A stretch of DNA of 64,000 bases from Liolophura sinensis (lineage: Eukaryota > Mollusca > Polyplacophora > Chitonida > Chitonidae). Under the pieces are notes generated by a model. The model saw nothing but the letters and a program-made list of their open reading frames with translations, made no database searches and had not been told where the DNA came from. The position numbers were made by a program, and so were the translations under genes. The stretch covers positions 60,488,984 through 60,552,983 of the forward strand of contig NC_088300.1 in the NCBI RefSeq assembly GCF_032854445.1, given 5' to 3'. Positions 43,812 through 55,535 of the stretch are shown piece after piece. The first letter of the stretch is position 1; every line of letters begins with the position of its first letter.

Positions 43812-45445
43812 GAAAGTTTCGATTTCAAAATTCCGGCACAATTCTGTAAATTTATAAATCAGAGTACAAAACTTGGTCGAAGAACTCATAACACTTATAT
43901 GGCCATAAAAGAGATGGTTACTTAGTAATAACCCTCTTAGTAATAACCAAAAACGAGAATCTTTCGTTTAAGCGAGGCACTGTGTCCTTAATTTACCGTA
44001 CGAAAATCAGCGTTAACTAGAAAATTATTTTGGCTGAAACTTTCATGTGTATTTCTAGGTCCAGTTAAAGTTTCGTTTTGGTTAACGTGTAACTTCATAT
44101 GTAAAACATAAACTTCATAATGTGATCAGTTTTGTCATATTTTGGCTTGTTTAAAATCCATATTTCTGTCATGGACTGTATGGTATTCTTCACAGTATAG
44201 TGAACTAACGAAGTCACTGCACGTTGTACCTTATTGTGGTGCAGTGCAAAAAATATTATATCAGTGTGGAGCAGTTTTTTTTTAGCAAAACGTCGGTTCA
44301 GTGGATGTTTGGAGCTTTATAAGTTGCATGCTTGTCATATAACAGGAAAAGAAGAGTAAACCAGAACTGAAAAAGTAGTTGCCTTACAGGTGTGTCAACA
44401 GCTGTTACTCACGTCTATGGTTGGTTTCGCTTTTTGAGATACACAATTTCTTGCACTGGGGCTGATTCCCCGCGTTACCATACCAGGTCGTTTATCTACA
44501 TTCACAGTAAGACCTGCTTGAACCTAATGAAATCTATTTAAACATTGATTGATTGTTGGTTAACGTCATATTCAAGAATTATTTTCGCTTTTTCATGGTG
44601 GTCAGTTTTATGGGTTGATTGGTTCAACGAAGTAATCCAGTCCTATAGGTGTGTGTATGCTGAGGAACCAGGAGTGTCCGGAGTAAACCACTGATCTTTG
44701 GTTAGCAGCTGACAAATCCCCCTGCCCCAGAATGACACACATATTTGACACACCTGTAGAGCGAGCGAAAAATATACGCCATACTGGTGAGAGAAAATTG
44801 ATCTCAAACGAACTACATGTATCACCAAATAACGAAATTGTGAATAGTCTCGGTCGCTTAACGACAACATGGCCCTGAGAATAGCGCAGAAGCTGGAAAT
44901 CTTAAGGAATCTTAAGCTGATCCAACATCTTATAAGTGTGCAATAAAGACATGCATCGAACATCGTGATAATCAAGCATGAAGTGAAGTGACGTGATGTG
45001 ATGTGATATGTGGTATACGGCTTCAAATGTGGAGCGTATGTTTATTGTGACAGTTCAAATTAGCACACCTTAAAATTTGAAGTCAGTTGTCAGTATTTCA
45101 TGAATAATATGTATAGTTTTACTTCAACTGCTCGTTACGTTAATTAACGTAAACATAAACGGCTGAACTGATGATATCCCACTCTGCATGCTGGGTGAGT
45201 TACGCACTTATTACTTCGAGAATAATTAAGCCAAAAGACCACTGAAAATGAACCTTAACATGAGTAGGCTGAGTTAAGTGGTTAAGACAATTAATATGCC
45301 TTATATTTACTGAATTTTCAATATCTCCCTCTGATATTTAGTGCTTTTTGTACGAAGTCTGAGATTAATACCACTAGTAGATTGGAATGCAATACTCGTT
45401 ATATGGTATAATGTGCATCAACCCGCTGACATTACAATATTCTCG
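43812..45445. other. intergenic with a diverged SINE-like fragment
   Basis: AT-rich, no exon recognised. The segment about 44,545-44,620 (GATTGATTGTTGGTTAACGT, then GGTGGTCAGTTTTATGG) resembles an inverted, decayed SINE 3' end. Confidence 0.5.
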
Positions 45446-45652
45446 GGCCTCCGTGGCAGAGGTGCAATGACCCAAGAGCCTTTCACCAATGCGGTCGCTG
45501 TGAGTCCATGCTGGCTTCCTCTCCGGCATGGGAAGGCCTTCCAGTAGCTCGCGGCTCGAACGGCTTTCCTTTCACCATAATGCTGGCCGCCGTTGTGTAA
45601 GTGAAATATAAAACACCAATCAAATAAATAAATAAATAAAATAAAATAAAAA
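45446..45652 (+). mobile_element. SINE family A copy with (AAATA)n tail
   Basis: Head CCTCCGTGGCAGAGGTGCAA and GACCCAAGAGCCTTTCACCA, body CTGGCTTCCTCTCCGGCATG, 3' box ATAATGCTGGCCGCCGTTGT, then AAAACACCAATCAAATAAAT grading into an AAATA/AAAT microsatellite. Part of the B-box region is deleted compared with the copy at 33,880. Confidence 0.88.
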
Positions 45653-48200
45653 AATACAATATTCTCCTTCGTGGATATTGTGTGTTATGCATACTCAGAG
45701 TGGGACAATAATTAGGCTGTATTATATATTACCAATTATAGACTACCAAAACACGGACGAACCGACAGACGAACGGACGACGGACAAGATGCTGTATATC
45801 CCCTCCCATAACCACTTTGTCGAGGGGATAAACAAACTCTGTCTCAATCCTTTTCCTGTTAACACTTAGAACGCGTCCATTTCATTTCATCCAAAGAATG
45901 TACATAATTCATGCAAAGAATCAAAGGCATTTTTGTGGTTGAATATCGAGTATAACCTAGTTTCGTGCATGAACATACAGGCAAGGCCTAACTTGCGACC
46001 CATGAAGTTATGCATCTGAACTTGAGCTAAAATAAACGTCTGTGTGTTCACCTTCACTTCTTTCACTTACCAAAACACAGCTTAATTAAACGTGTGTTAT
46101 CAGAAATCCAGTTAACGACAAAATTTTTCATCTACTGTACATCTCGTGTTGGTGAGAATCCATTGGCGCGCTCCTATGGTGCAGATGGGCCAAGTTGTTC
46201 AAATGTGTATTGACCGTTAAGACCGGAGTGAGGCTAACAAATTTTAGGTTTTTTAAGTAATTTTAAAATAATAACCTCGTCCATCTTATGGACTATAAAA
46301 TTATCGCAAGACACCCATAACAGGAACAATATTTCGTAAGTAACTGTAGTTCGAACTGAAGTCCAATTGGTATTGTATTAAGAAAAAAAAAAGAACAGTA
46401 TTAAGATTTTAGCCTTGGTTAACCATTGATACATTTTTCAACAACTGACCCCCTATGTATTGCTGCGTGGCGAATAGATGCCTATCCTTGATTCGAAAGC
46501 CGGAGTGATCTCTGTCACTGCCAAACCCAATTTTATAACCATAATGCTGTTATTCTGGTCCATTAATTGCACATTTGGTATTGGAATTGTCTATATGAAT
46601 TATCAGATCCAACATCTTCAAAACAAAGCTGAATAGAAATACTGAACAATTAAGTCACTGAACATGATTTCTCATGTAACATGTAGATCTCTTATAATTA
46701 TAACATGGTTTCGATGGAAGTTCTGATGTACACTTAATAGGCATACATCAACGGAATCAGCACTTTGGCGGCATGGACTCGCCCTGCGACAAGAAGCCAT
46801 AATATATGTATAAGTACACACCTAATGACTCCTCGTCATATGCCATCAAAATTATTAAGCACGACGTAAAACCCAAAGCATACATACATATTCAATACCA
46901 GCCAAAAATTATGCCGATAGTTTCGATAGTTACCGATTAGTTTATACAGTACTGAGCTTATTGGTGTTTACAATATCCGTCTTCATAACTTTATACGCTG
47001 TTCCCGGACCATGTAACGTAGTTCACCAAAAGGGACACAACTTTTACACACCTTAATACAATGAGAGTGATCCCCCTTTTTTCAGCACTTCAAATTCGCC
47101 CAGAACATTTCTTGCGTTTCCGTCATCGGTTAAAACTGGTAACTGCTTCTCTTTGCATACATTCGTTCTAAATGCTTGCTTTATATACTTTCTGAGTTGT
47201 TCTGGAAACTGATCTTACAATCACTGGCCAGGGAAGTTCATTCTCGTTGAACGTCATGTTTTGACGCCTATAGATATTCCTTCCAAACTTCCACATCATG
47301 ATGTTCCAGAAAGATAGAACTATCAAACAGAGGATCCAAGGACATCCTAGCAATTTCCAATGAATGAAAAGAAAAATGATCACAAATTGGATTCGTAATA
47401 ATGGCATATCATCTAACTGGCCTTACATAACCGAGTTGGCAAATTCGAAGGTACTGTATTTCTACAATTTATAACTAACGTAACAAATTATGTGCAGTTC
47501 AATGTTTCCCAGCTACAATATACGTCTTTCGTTCGCGTTGAAGAAAAGGTATCATTTTCCCAAGATGGCATTTCAGTACATTCTGAAAAGGCATATCATT
47601 TCCTTGAAAACAAACACTACTGATATTTTGATTGACGAATTGATCAAACTAACGAGTACGTTTCACCAGGACCGATTTGCTATCTAATCCTGAGAACCGT
47701 ATTTATATGCCGTTCAAAATTGTTAGCGTTTTTAGACTGGTGTTAACTTTATTACACACTAAAGTGCACCTTGCTCGGTAGGCCTGCATGACATGAGACT
47801 TTATTTTTTAGATGACTGTTCCCAGAAGTTAGTGCCACAGGACTTATCATGAACTTTCCCCTTTTACGACGGTGGTCACTGCAAACCATGCATTCTTGGC
47901 AAATTACTGGACACCTCTCTCACATGTGACAAGTGTCACATTGATGAAAGACAGGTGCATGGTCTCCCATGACCTAGATGTAAGATTACACAAAAAGCAG
48001 AATTCTAATAATTATGGAAAAAGGCGAATCTTCAAACAAGCAGTTCCCAAACACTGCTGCAGTATGAATGATGGGTATTTACACATCTTAGAACCAGTCT
48101 GTGTGGGAAGGAAATATTAAACATTTTTCGTCAAAGACAAGATGTCCAGGCAAACTCCAGGCCTCTGTAAAATCACAATGTTATGACACGAAAAAACTGA
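45653..48200. other. intergenic, last CpG-normal stretch before INPP5A
   Basis: No gene recognised. It contains a SINE family B 3' fragment (46,757-46,892). CpG is still present at ordinary density (four in the line starting 47,521), in contrast to the sequence beyond about 48.2 kb. Confidence 0.55.
46757..46892 (+). mobile_element. SINE family B, 3' fragment
   Basis: CAGCACTTTGGCGGCATGGA, CTCGCCCTGCGACAAGAAGC, ATGACTCCTCGTCATATGCC and GCACGACGTAAAACCCAAAG match the 3' half of the family seen at 29,143 (+) and inverted at 57,098. Confidence 0.75.
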
Positions 48201-48977
48201 ATAATCCTAAAGGATACCTTAACTGATTAGACCAGGATGACCTTTGAAAACACTGAAGAATAACACACAACAAATGAAGGTTTATATATAAAGCAAAAAC
48301 AGTTCCAATAGCTTTGTGTTATTTAGCTTTATGTGCACTGAGAAGAATACAGTTTGATGGTTTATTTTAAAAACACATGATGAGAATTTTGTGACTTATT
48401 TATTTGGGTTCTTCTAAAGTCACACTTGAGCAACAAAGAACACAAAAAAGTATCTGAAATACACACATGGACAGGAGACTGTATATACTTTTCTGGGGAA
48501 ACATCACAACAACAAGTCATTCTGTTGCCTTTTTTAGATGATTTAAGTTAGATTCAATAAATATGACCACCTTCTTTATACTATCTACAATGTAAACATA
48601 ACTGAGAAAAAAAAAAAAAAACACAACAACATAGCACTGACATAAAAAGTCATCGTATCATATGCTTTGGTATCCTTATAATATAATTCAGGTACATGTA
48701 GCTTGGCCAAAAAAACTGTGGTCAACTTGACAAAAATAAATAAATAAAACTCTCTTGCCAAAAGATTATAGCATTGCAATATCGGGAATAAACATAACCT
48801 CAACTCCATCAAACATTAATCTCATTACTGACTAAAACCTGAACTAAAGACATTTTGATTTCAAAAATCTCAATATTTGGAATGCACCTGGCCCTGGCAA
48901 AAATCTTAGTTTAGATGTAGCTAAAGGTCGTATTAATAAGCATGCAGAAGTTGTGAGAGTACATGATTCAGAAGTTC

Positions 48978-49082
48978 TAGAAGGTCTGGCAGCAACCTAC
49001 AGATAGTCATGGGTTTTCTCTGGGCTCTGCCTGGTTTCCTCCCACCATAATGCTGGCCACCATCATATAAGTGAAACATTTT
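48978..49082 (+). mobile_element. SINE family A 3' fragment with decayed CpGs
   Basis: GAAGGTCTGGCAGCAACCTA, GGTTTCCTCCCACCATAATG and GGCCACCATCATATAAGTGA match family A, but the GGCCGCCGTCGTATAA box has lost all its CpGs to CA. This is the mark of methylation-driven deamination. Confidence 0.85.
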
Positions 49083-51499
49083 TTTTTTTGTTTGATATAT
49101 AAACAGCAGATATGACTGTTTCCCATGACAGACTTTGTTTGATACATAAACAGTATATATGTCTGTTTTCCATGAGAGATTTTGTTTCTCTGGATCTACT
49201 TTTCTGGAGAAGTATTTATACATTGTACATGTACATAAAGTATATTCAACATTAAAATGCAAAATGTAGCATACAGCCAAATGGGGTTCATATAATCTTA
49301 GGGCAAGAGAGTCATATGTCAGGACAAGACTTTAAAATTGTACTGTATTATGCTATACAATAAAAGAAAACACAAACACACATGCTTTAACATAAATATA
49401 CATAGGAACAAAACAGAAAAACACAGTACACATGACACACATGTACTGAGTGTTCAGTCAGCATTAAAACTCATAAGCTGTAATAAATACATACAGGTTT
49501 AAAATTGGTTTTTGGTTTGCATGTACAGATCTGATATAAGATAGAGCTAAAGGCATGAAAGCTTGCAACATTTGTAACATGGCCAGAAATGAGTATAAAA
49601 TGTAACAATATTTCAACAACAACAAAAAAAGAAAGGAACCACAATTCTTCTCTATCTTACATTAAATTCTGAGAAAAACAGTAAAAATTTGCTAATATCC
49701 TGGATTTCTTTTAGCAGGTCCACACATAATCTGCTTATTAATACTATTATAAGGTAAAATTAAAATAGGTTATTGTGGTATATGTATGAAAGTCCAAGGG
49801 CACTGTACCTAAAACAAAGCTATTTTCAAACTCACCTAAAATTCAATAGGTTTTTGTGTGTGTGTCAAATTTCACTGATTTGCCAACACATAACATAATG
49901 TTTTTGATTTAGGACATAATATTAAAAAAAAAAATGTCAAATCATTTTTCAATTTTTTTTTTTGCAAAAGTGTGAAAGCAGCCTAAATTGTGCATGTTAT
50001 CATTGCATATACCATACTCTGACCACTGTGAATATGATGATAGCTTTATATTCATGACTAGACCTGTGTAAAGCTCAAAACAACCTTCATAAAGGTGTTT
50101 TCATAAATATTCTCAAGCTGTACCTGCACTTGAATAAAAATAAAGAACCGGTTAATGTTACAGTGTGTAAATATTGATAATATACAGAATACATCATTCT
50201 GAGACTGACAACAAAGACAACAACACATTAACATGCCAGCAAATTACATCCCATATGACAAGTTTGGGATCTCCCAAACTGAAACAAAAAAAAAAAAAAA
50301 GGACATTTTTCCAATAAATTCCTCTATCACTTTTGGTCATGTAACTTTGATATTTGCATGTAAAATTATGACAAACCTTGAACTGATCTCTCCACTAACA
50401 TAATGCTGCCTCAATAAAACATATCCATAGAAAAGCCATGTTATGATACAGTTTTGTGTAGCTACTCATACTGTTAATCTACAGATACAAGAAAAAAATA
50501 CAGCTGAACATGATGATGGCCAATGTCAAACTGGTACAATTACTTAAACAGAAAATTACATGTAGTACAACACACTTTTTTTAAGACAAAAGCATGTTGT
50601 GAGCTTTATAATAAAACATGTTTGCAGTGCTGTGAAAAGTGGTATTTTCCAAAAAAATATTCATCTGGTGGCTGTATAGATCATTTCTCAATGGTACTTG
50701 ACTTATAAGAAAGCACTATGGTTTATAAGTACAAGAAACCAAGAAAAGCAAAGAAGAAACCAAGAGGATCAAGTATAAGGGAAATACCCACAATGCACCA
50801 GGATCAGGGGGGAAAAGGATCAGTGGATAGGTTACCTTTAAACATGCAAAAGACTGAAAAAACAAATGTGGTACAAAGACAGAGTCAGCCAACTGTCAAA
50901 TATCTTAACTGTATTTGGCACTTTTCTTTTTTTACCCTCATCAGGAGAATTATTTCCATACATCAAAACAAATTAAAATCTGTCAAAGTTTCAAAAGATG
51001 TTGACAAAAGAGTAAACAAGTTACCTATAACATGTCTTTAGGCTGTCTAGTCAAAAAAGCAAGAAACACTTCCTCCAAACTCCTAATTGCATTTTTGTTG
51101 TTGTTGGAATTGTCTCAAAAACTATGTAGTCTACAATGACTAGAGCTGACATGATGCACACAATACAATGCCTAGAGCTGACATGATGCACACAACATGT
51201 CTAAAAAACATCTAACAACAAAGTCTGGTGAATGAGGGCGACTTTTCAAGAACTGTCCCAAAGGCAATGTATACATACAAACTCTGTCAGCCTTGTGGCT
51301 GAGTGCAACCAAGAGTGACTTTGAAATGAACACAACGATGAGAAGGTTATTTAAAAAGAGCAGAGAGTCAGACCCATGTGCACATGTTACATGTTAACTA
51401 TAAACTTAAAAAATAAAAAACGAGTCTTTCATTAAAGCCTTGTTACAACCATTCCTCCTAACAAGCAGTTCACCAACACAATCCTTGTCTAGCGTTTAA

Positions 51500-51870
51500 C
51501 AATAGTAGCTTGTTCAACAAGTACATGATTGTGCAACAACTACACACTTGTACAACAAGTACACACTTGTACAATGAGTACAAACTAGTGCAAACAAGTA
51601 CATAACTGTGCAACAAGTACATAACTATACAACAACTGCAAGCTTGTACAACAAGTACACACTTGTACAATGAGTACAAGCTAGTACAACAAGTACACAC
51701 TTGTACAACAAGTACACACTTTTACAATGAGTACACACTTGTACAATGAGTACAAGCTAGTACAACAAGTACATGACTATACAACAACTGCAAGCTTGTA
51801 CAACAAGTACACACTTGTACAAGCTAGCCTGTACAATGAGTACAAGTTTAATAAGTACTGTACTGGACAC
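51500..51870. repeat. degenerate array of GTACAACAAGTACACACTTG units
   Basis: Variants of ACAACAAGTACACACTTGTA then CAATGAGTACAAGCTAGT recur about ten times. Many units contain ACAAGT..ACTTGT inverted arms, so transcripts could form serial hairpins. The Cys/Leu/Tyr-rich open frame on the minus strand is an artefact of the repeat. Confidence 0.85.
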
Positions 51871-52883
51871 ACTTGTATAACAGATAAATTGGTACCCATA
51901 ATGTCAGGTTGATAACCTGTAATGCTATTTTTTTAATATCATTAGCCCTAATTAACAGCCGACTGAAAGAATAGTTGAATACTGGTATGAAACAACTCAA
52001 AAGGCAACTTTTCATGAACAACTGAAACCAGTTCACCAAGTCTGCAGAAGAATAATGTTCAACCTTCAAATAGCTTCTTTTGATTGAATAAATAATAGAC
52101 GAGGTAGAAAATGTAAATAACATATTGTTAACAAGACGTCCTAACCCAGCACTACCATACACATCTATGTCAAAACAAAGTAGAGATCGTCTGATGTTAA
52201 TTAAGCTTTTAACAGCTGGTAACACTTTTATTGGCATTAAACAGGAGTATTAAGTAAAATTCTTTCATACAACAGAAAACATGTGGTAGTTGTTAATTTG
52301 AAACATGCAATAGCTACCTTTTTGTCACATTTGTACCTAAAAATATTGGCTCATTCTGAAGTTTACAGTTTTGACAAACTGTAAAGCACAAGTCCTATAC
52401 GTACCCAGAAACACTGATGAGAAATACTAAATGTCTAAATACTGTGACAGATTTACAACATGAAATGACTCTTCAAGTGAACTCTAGAAACTGAAAAGCA
52501 ATGACCACTGGAAACGAAGGCTTTGTACAAGTCCACTGAAGGGGAAGCAACTCTAAAAGATCACTGGGAGAAAACGTCTGTTGTGCAGTTGTGAACAGGA
52601 GTTCCAGGTTTTCACTTTAGAACTTTACCAGTTCTGTCCTTGTATGTGCATCTACACATAAACACCCCAAACCGAGCTTACAGTATCATAATCCTGAGGA
52701 ATTATCTACAGTTTGAGATTATAGCTCCTCTGTGTGCAGTAGCTGGTCCATTCCTGTCTAATTTGTCAGGAGATTTGTGCCTGCCACACACGGTCTGGGG
52801 TCTGTGTTCATGAAATCTCACTAGGGGATCACCTGCTGTGGGGAAGAAGGTTAAGGTATTCCAGCTATATCCTCGCACATCCC

Positions 52884-53041
52884 TCACACAGATGTCTCTC
52901 TGAAGACGCGGACTGATGTGCCGTACTGCTTGACGTGGATATATTTGGTGGATTCTACCTGTGAGATTTTCACCTGTGTGGAAGGTACAATAATGTCACT
53001 GCTCATCAGGTTACAGGAGGGACTGGCCGTCGGGACAGGCT
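52884..53041 (-). CDS. INPP5A: putative alternative last exon of INPP5A, ending in ETSV
   Basis: Acceptor ATTTTCAG lies on the minus strand at 53,049-53,042. One frame only is open across the 158 nt: 51 residues to a TGA at 52,886-52,884. The other two frames stop within about a dozen codons. The segment is CpG-richer than its surroundings, as expected for a constrained exon. It needs a single upstream base. The internal donor TCAAG|GTAATT at 55,498 in the terminal INPP5A exon supplies exactly that, giving ..FHLRNGQ-E-PVPTASPS.. It contains KYIHVKQYGTSVRVF and ends RETSV, a class I PDZ-ligand form (T at -2, V at 0). The exon call and its joining are inference; it could belong to another transcript. 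Confidence 0.55.
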
Positions 53042-53208
53042 CTGAAAATATACAACATCAAAAATAAGAACAACGAATTCTGAAATAATGATTGCAATCA
53101 AATCATGGTTATGCATCGTCCTTACCACAGTGGTGAAATAATGATTATATTCAAATCATGGCCACAGTCCTAAATTAAAGGGACGCAACTCCTTTAGACT
53201 GAAAGAAT

Positions 53209-53475
53209 GCATGCTTGGGGTTTAACATTGTACTCAACAATTTTTTCAGCCATGTGATGACAAAGAGTCATTAGGTGTGTGTACATATACTTTGTCTTCT
53301 AGTGGCAGTCCATGTCGCCAAAGTGCTGGTGACACTCAAGTATCATGACAACAACACAAGACATCACACCCCACCCAGTAACATTATACTGACACCGGGC
53401 CAACCAGTCCTGTTTCCTTGCTCTAATATGTCGATTCTGAACCCCAAGTGAGGCAACAACATGCACTATGTACCA
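53209..53475 (-). mobile_element. SINE family B, inverted copy
   Basis: Plus-strand blocks TGCTTGGGGTTTAACATTGT, CTCAACAATTTTTTCAGCCA, CATTATACTGACACCGGGCC and AACCAGTCCTGTTTCCTTGC are the reverse complement of the family at 29,143. It lies between the alternative last exon and the CaaX exon of INPP5A. Confidence 0.82.
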
Positions 53476-54845
53476 CAAAAACAAAATGATTTATTATAAT
53501 TAAATTTTCTGATATCTAATAATGCATAAACCTATGCTCTGAGATGGTATGTATACATATTTTCATGTAAACAGGAGTAACGCTTCAGTTTATTTAAAAC
53601 CCTGATCACTCCACTTATAAAATTTCAAGCAGAAACTTCATTATAAAATCAGATAAAATGTTGTAAGATTTATATACTTTTGTTGGGATTCCTTTGGTGT
53701 TTGGACTATTAGTGTACTCTTCTATGATTACACTTTTAGCAAACAAATGAGGCACCTTAAACTGTGTCATACAAACTTATTAGTAACTTTCAGGAATTTC
53801 TTCCAGAACAGCATCTCACAATTACGAGGCGAACTACAAATAATTAATTTTTAGATATTATCTGAAAAAGGACAATTGTGATCATTTCTCTCATCAAGTT
53901 TGAACATTCATGCAACAGTTCACACAAGATATTGCATTACATACGCAACTATATATCAAGAACAAAGGTAGAATTGATTTCTGAAAGGAGGTGAGGTGGT
54001 ATAAACAAAATTTTATTCATTCATTTATTTATTTAACTGATGTTTTATGTCATACTCAAGAATATTTCACTTATACGACGGTGGCCAGCTTTATGGTTCC
54101 AAACCAAACTTTGACCGTGTTAATACACTCACTAACCAATGCATCACAGTCGCATCGCAGGTCAAGCTGCACATGTAGCATTTAACTATCAGCATCAGTA
54201 CTGTCAAAGAGTTGTTTAACAATATAAAACACCAATCAAACATATAAAGTTCTTGTTTTTCAGTTGGCTGTAGCATCTGTAATGATACTTTATTACATAT
54301 ACACTCATTCATTGTAAAATAAAATTGTAAAAACAGAAAATCTAAGTGAATATTATGTTTGGACCAATTTAATGCATGATCAGTTACCCTAATTCCTCAA
54401 CCCTTTTGCACATGAACGATTACCTGTCAGTGCAGTGTATGCTCATTTTGATTTTGGAGACAAAACTACAATGGTTAGATTGACAAATGTGAAGGCTTCA
54501 TAAAAAGTATCAGGTTATATCAGTCTTCATAATATGCTTGAAAAAATACCTTGCAAAAAGGCAAAAATGTTGAAGAATTACAGCATGAGCCAAATCCTGC
54601 CTTACTGCCTCACCTCCTTTGTTAAACGATGCCTGGGTCACCACAATACCAAAATCACAACATCAAACAAATTTTTCATCCGAAATAAATGGCTTCCCAC
54701 AGAAAATCACCTCCAGTGAGATATAACAAAGAAAAACAAAATGTGAATCTCATGCAGAAAAAAAAAAAATTAATAATAAAATAAACAAAACATCAACTTA
54801 CGACAACAAGGGATAAAGTCATGCAGCACACTACAACACAAGCAT
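53476..54845 (-). other. INPP5A 3' flank / alternative intron, includes SINE fragments
   Basis: Non-coding sequence downstream of the CaaX exon: 3' UTR of that form or intron of the ETSV form. An inverted SINE family A 3' end (about 54,022-54,110) and a second SINE-derived stretch to about 54,240 are present. No exon was recognised. Confidence 0.6.
54022..54240 (-). mobile_element. SINE family A, inverted 3' end plus further SINE-derived sequence
   Basis: Plus-strand TTTATTTATTTAACTGATGT, CATACTCAAGAATATTTCAC, TTATACGACGGTGGCCAGC is the reverse complement of the family A tail. AATATAAAACACCAATCAAA near 54,220 is a second, oppositely oriented tail. Confidence 0.8.
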
Positions 54846-55535
54846 CTAGAGAATACAGCAACAGTGACGTTTTCGGGGACTCTTCACAGCATCAGACAAC
54901 GGCACAGTCTTGGCAACAATCACCCGCTGAGGTTCCAGAGGGGGACCTGCTTTATGCTGGGACTGAATTTCCACATGTATCGTGGCTGGGAGAATGTTTT
55001 TGGAGATTATGACCGACCCCTGGTTAAGATCCTCGCTCTCTCGAGCAGGGGAGTGGGGCGGGTCACTAGGTGTATTAGGTACGCTGCTAACATCTGTCTC
55101 CATATCACTGGCAATTTTCTCAACCGTGACAAAATCCATGGAGGTCCTCCTCTCCACTGATTCCTCAGATGACGAGCTATGATGGCGCGTACGTTTTGGC
55201 CACCTTAACAACACGCCCTCATACTTTCTAACCTGTTGTGCGCATTCTAAAAAGGATTTCTTCTTTTTCAGCAAGGAGGAGTTATTATTCTCTGAGGAAG
55301 CACTGTCTGATCCTGCACTAGTGTTTAAGCACTTGTGTCTAATACTGGTAAAAAAGTCAGGGGGGAGGAGGTGTTCTTGCTCAAATGTTGCATAATCGTG
55401 AATTGAAACATTGTCAAGGAGAATGTTGTCCACCTCTTCTCCGTTAACTGAGACAGTCTGAGGACGAGAGATATGACGATTCACAACAGGAGAATTACCT
55501 TGACCATTCCTCAGATGAAAGAACAAACAGACTGG
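54846..55535 (-). CDS. INPP5A: INPP5A terminal exon: end of catalytic core, long tail, CaaX box
   Basis: Acceptor CCCTCTGCAG ends at 55,536. The exon opens with PVCLFFHLRNG, completing GDHK|PV, and runs 229 codons to a TAA/TAG-type stop at 54,846-54,848. The tail is low-complexity and serine-rich (HHSSSSEESVERR, SDSASSENNNSSLLKKKK), with acidic and basic patches, and probably disordered. It ends KSPRKRHCCCIL: basic residues, extra cysteines suited to palmitoylation, and the CaaX CCIL. Length of the open frame argues that it is truly coding. An internal donor (AAG|GTAATT, 55,498) after codon 12 offers an alternative ending. Confidence 0.88.
   Translation of the reverse strand, partial: PVCLFFHLRNGQGNSPVVNRHISRPQTVSVNGEEVDNILLDNVSIHDYATFEQEHLLPPDFFTSIRHKCLNTSAGSDSASSENNNSSLLKKKKSFLECAQQVRKYEGVLLRWPKRTRHHSSSSEESVERRTSMDFVTVEKIASDMETDVSSVPNTPSDPPHSPARESEDLNQGSVIISKNILPATIHVEIQSQHKAGPPLEPQRVIVAKTVPLSDAVKSPRKRHCCCIL

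Larger units (their letters stand above)
48201..52883 (-). other. CpG-depleted stretch, putative INPP5A 3' UTR / 3' transcription unit
   Basis: Sequence downstream of the last INPP5A coding exon on the minus strand, with almost no CpG (none between about 48,930 and 50,147). It holds a SINE fragment (48,978), a 46-bp near-duplication (49,090-49,190), a 33-bp duplication near 51,127-51,195 and the GTACAA repeat array (51,500-51,870). Minus-strand AATAAA hexamers, seen as TTTATT on the + strand, occur at 48,361-48,366 and about 48,398, near the point where CpG density returns. That makes them candidate transcript ends. No coding exon was seen. Confidence 0.4.

Noticed and set aside
42504-43828. 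Proline-rich repeat proteins (316, 222, 143 and 85 codons, minus strand)
   Set aside because: Pure translation of the 32-bp minisatellite in all three frames; no selection for one frame is visible.
47168-47407. 79-codon hydrophobic minus-strand frame that could suggest a small membrane protein
   Set aside because: AT-rich DNA read in this way commonly gives Ile/Leu/Phe-rich chance frames; no other evidence.
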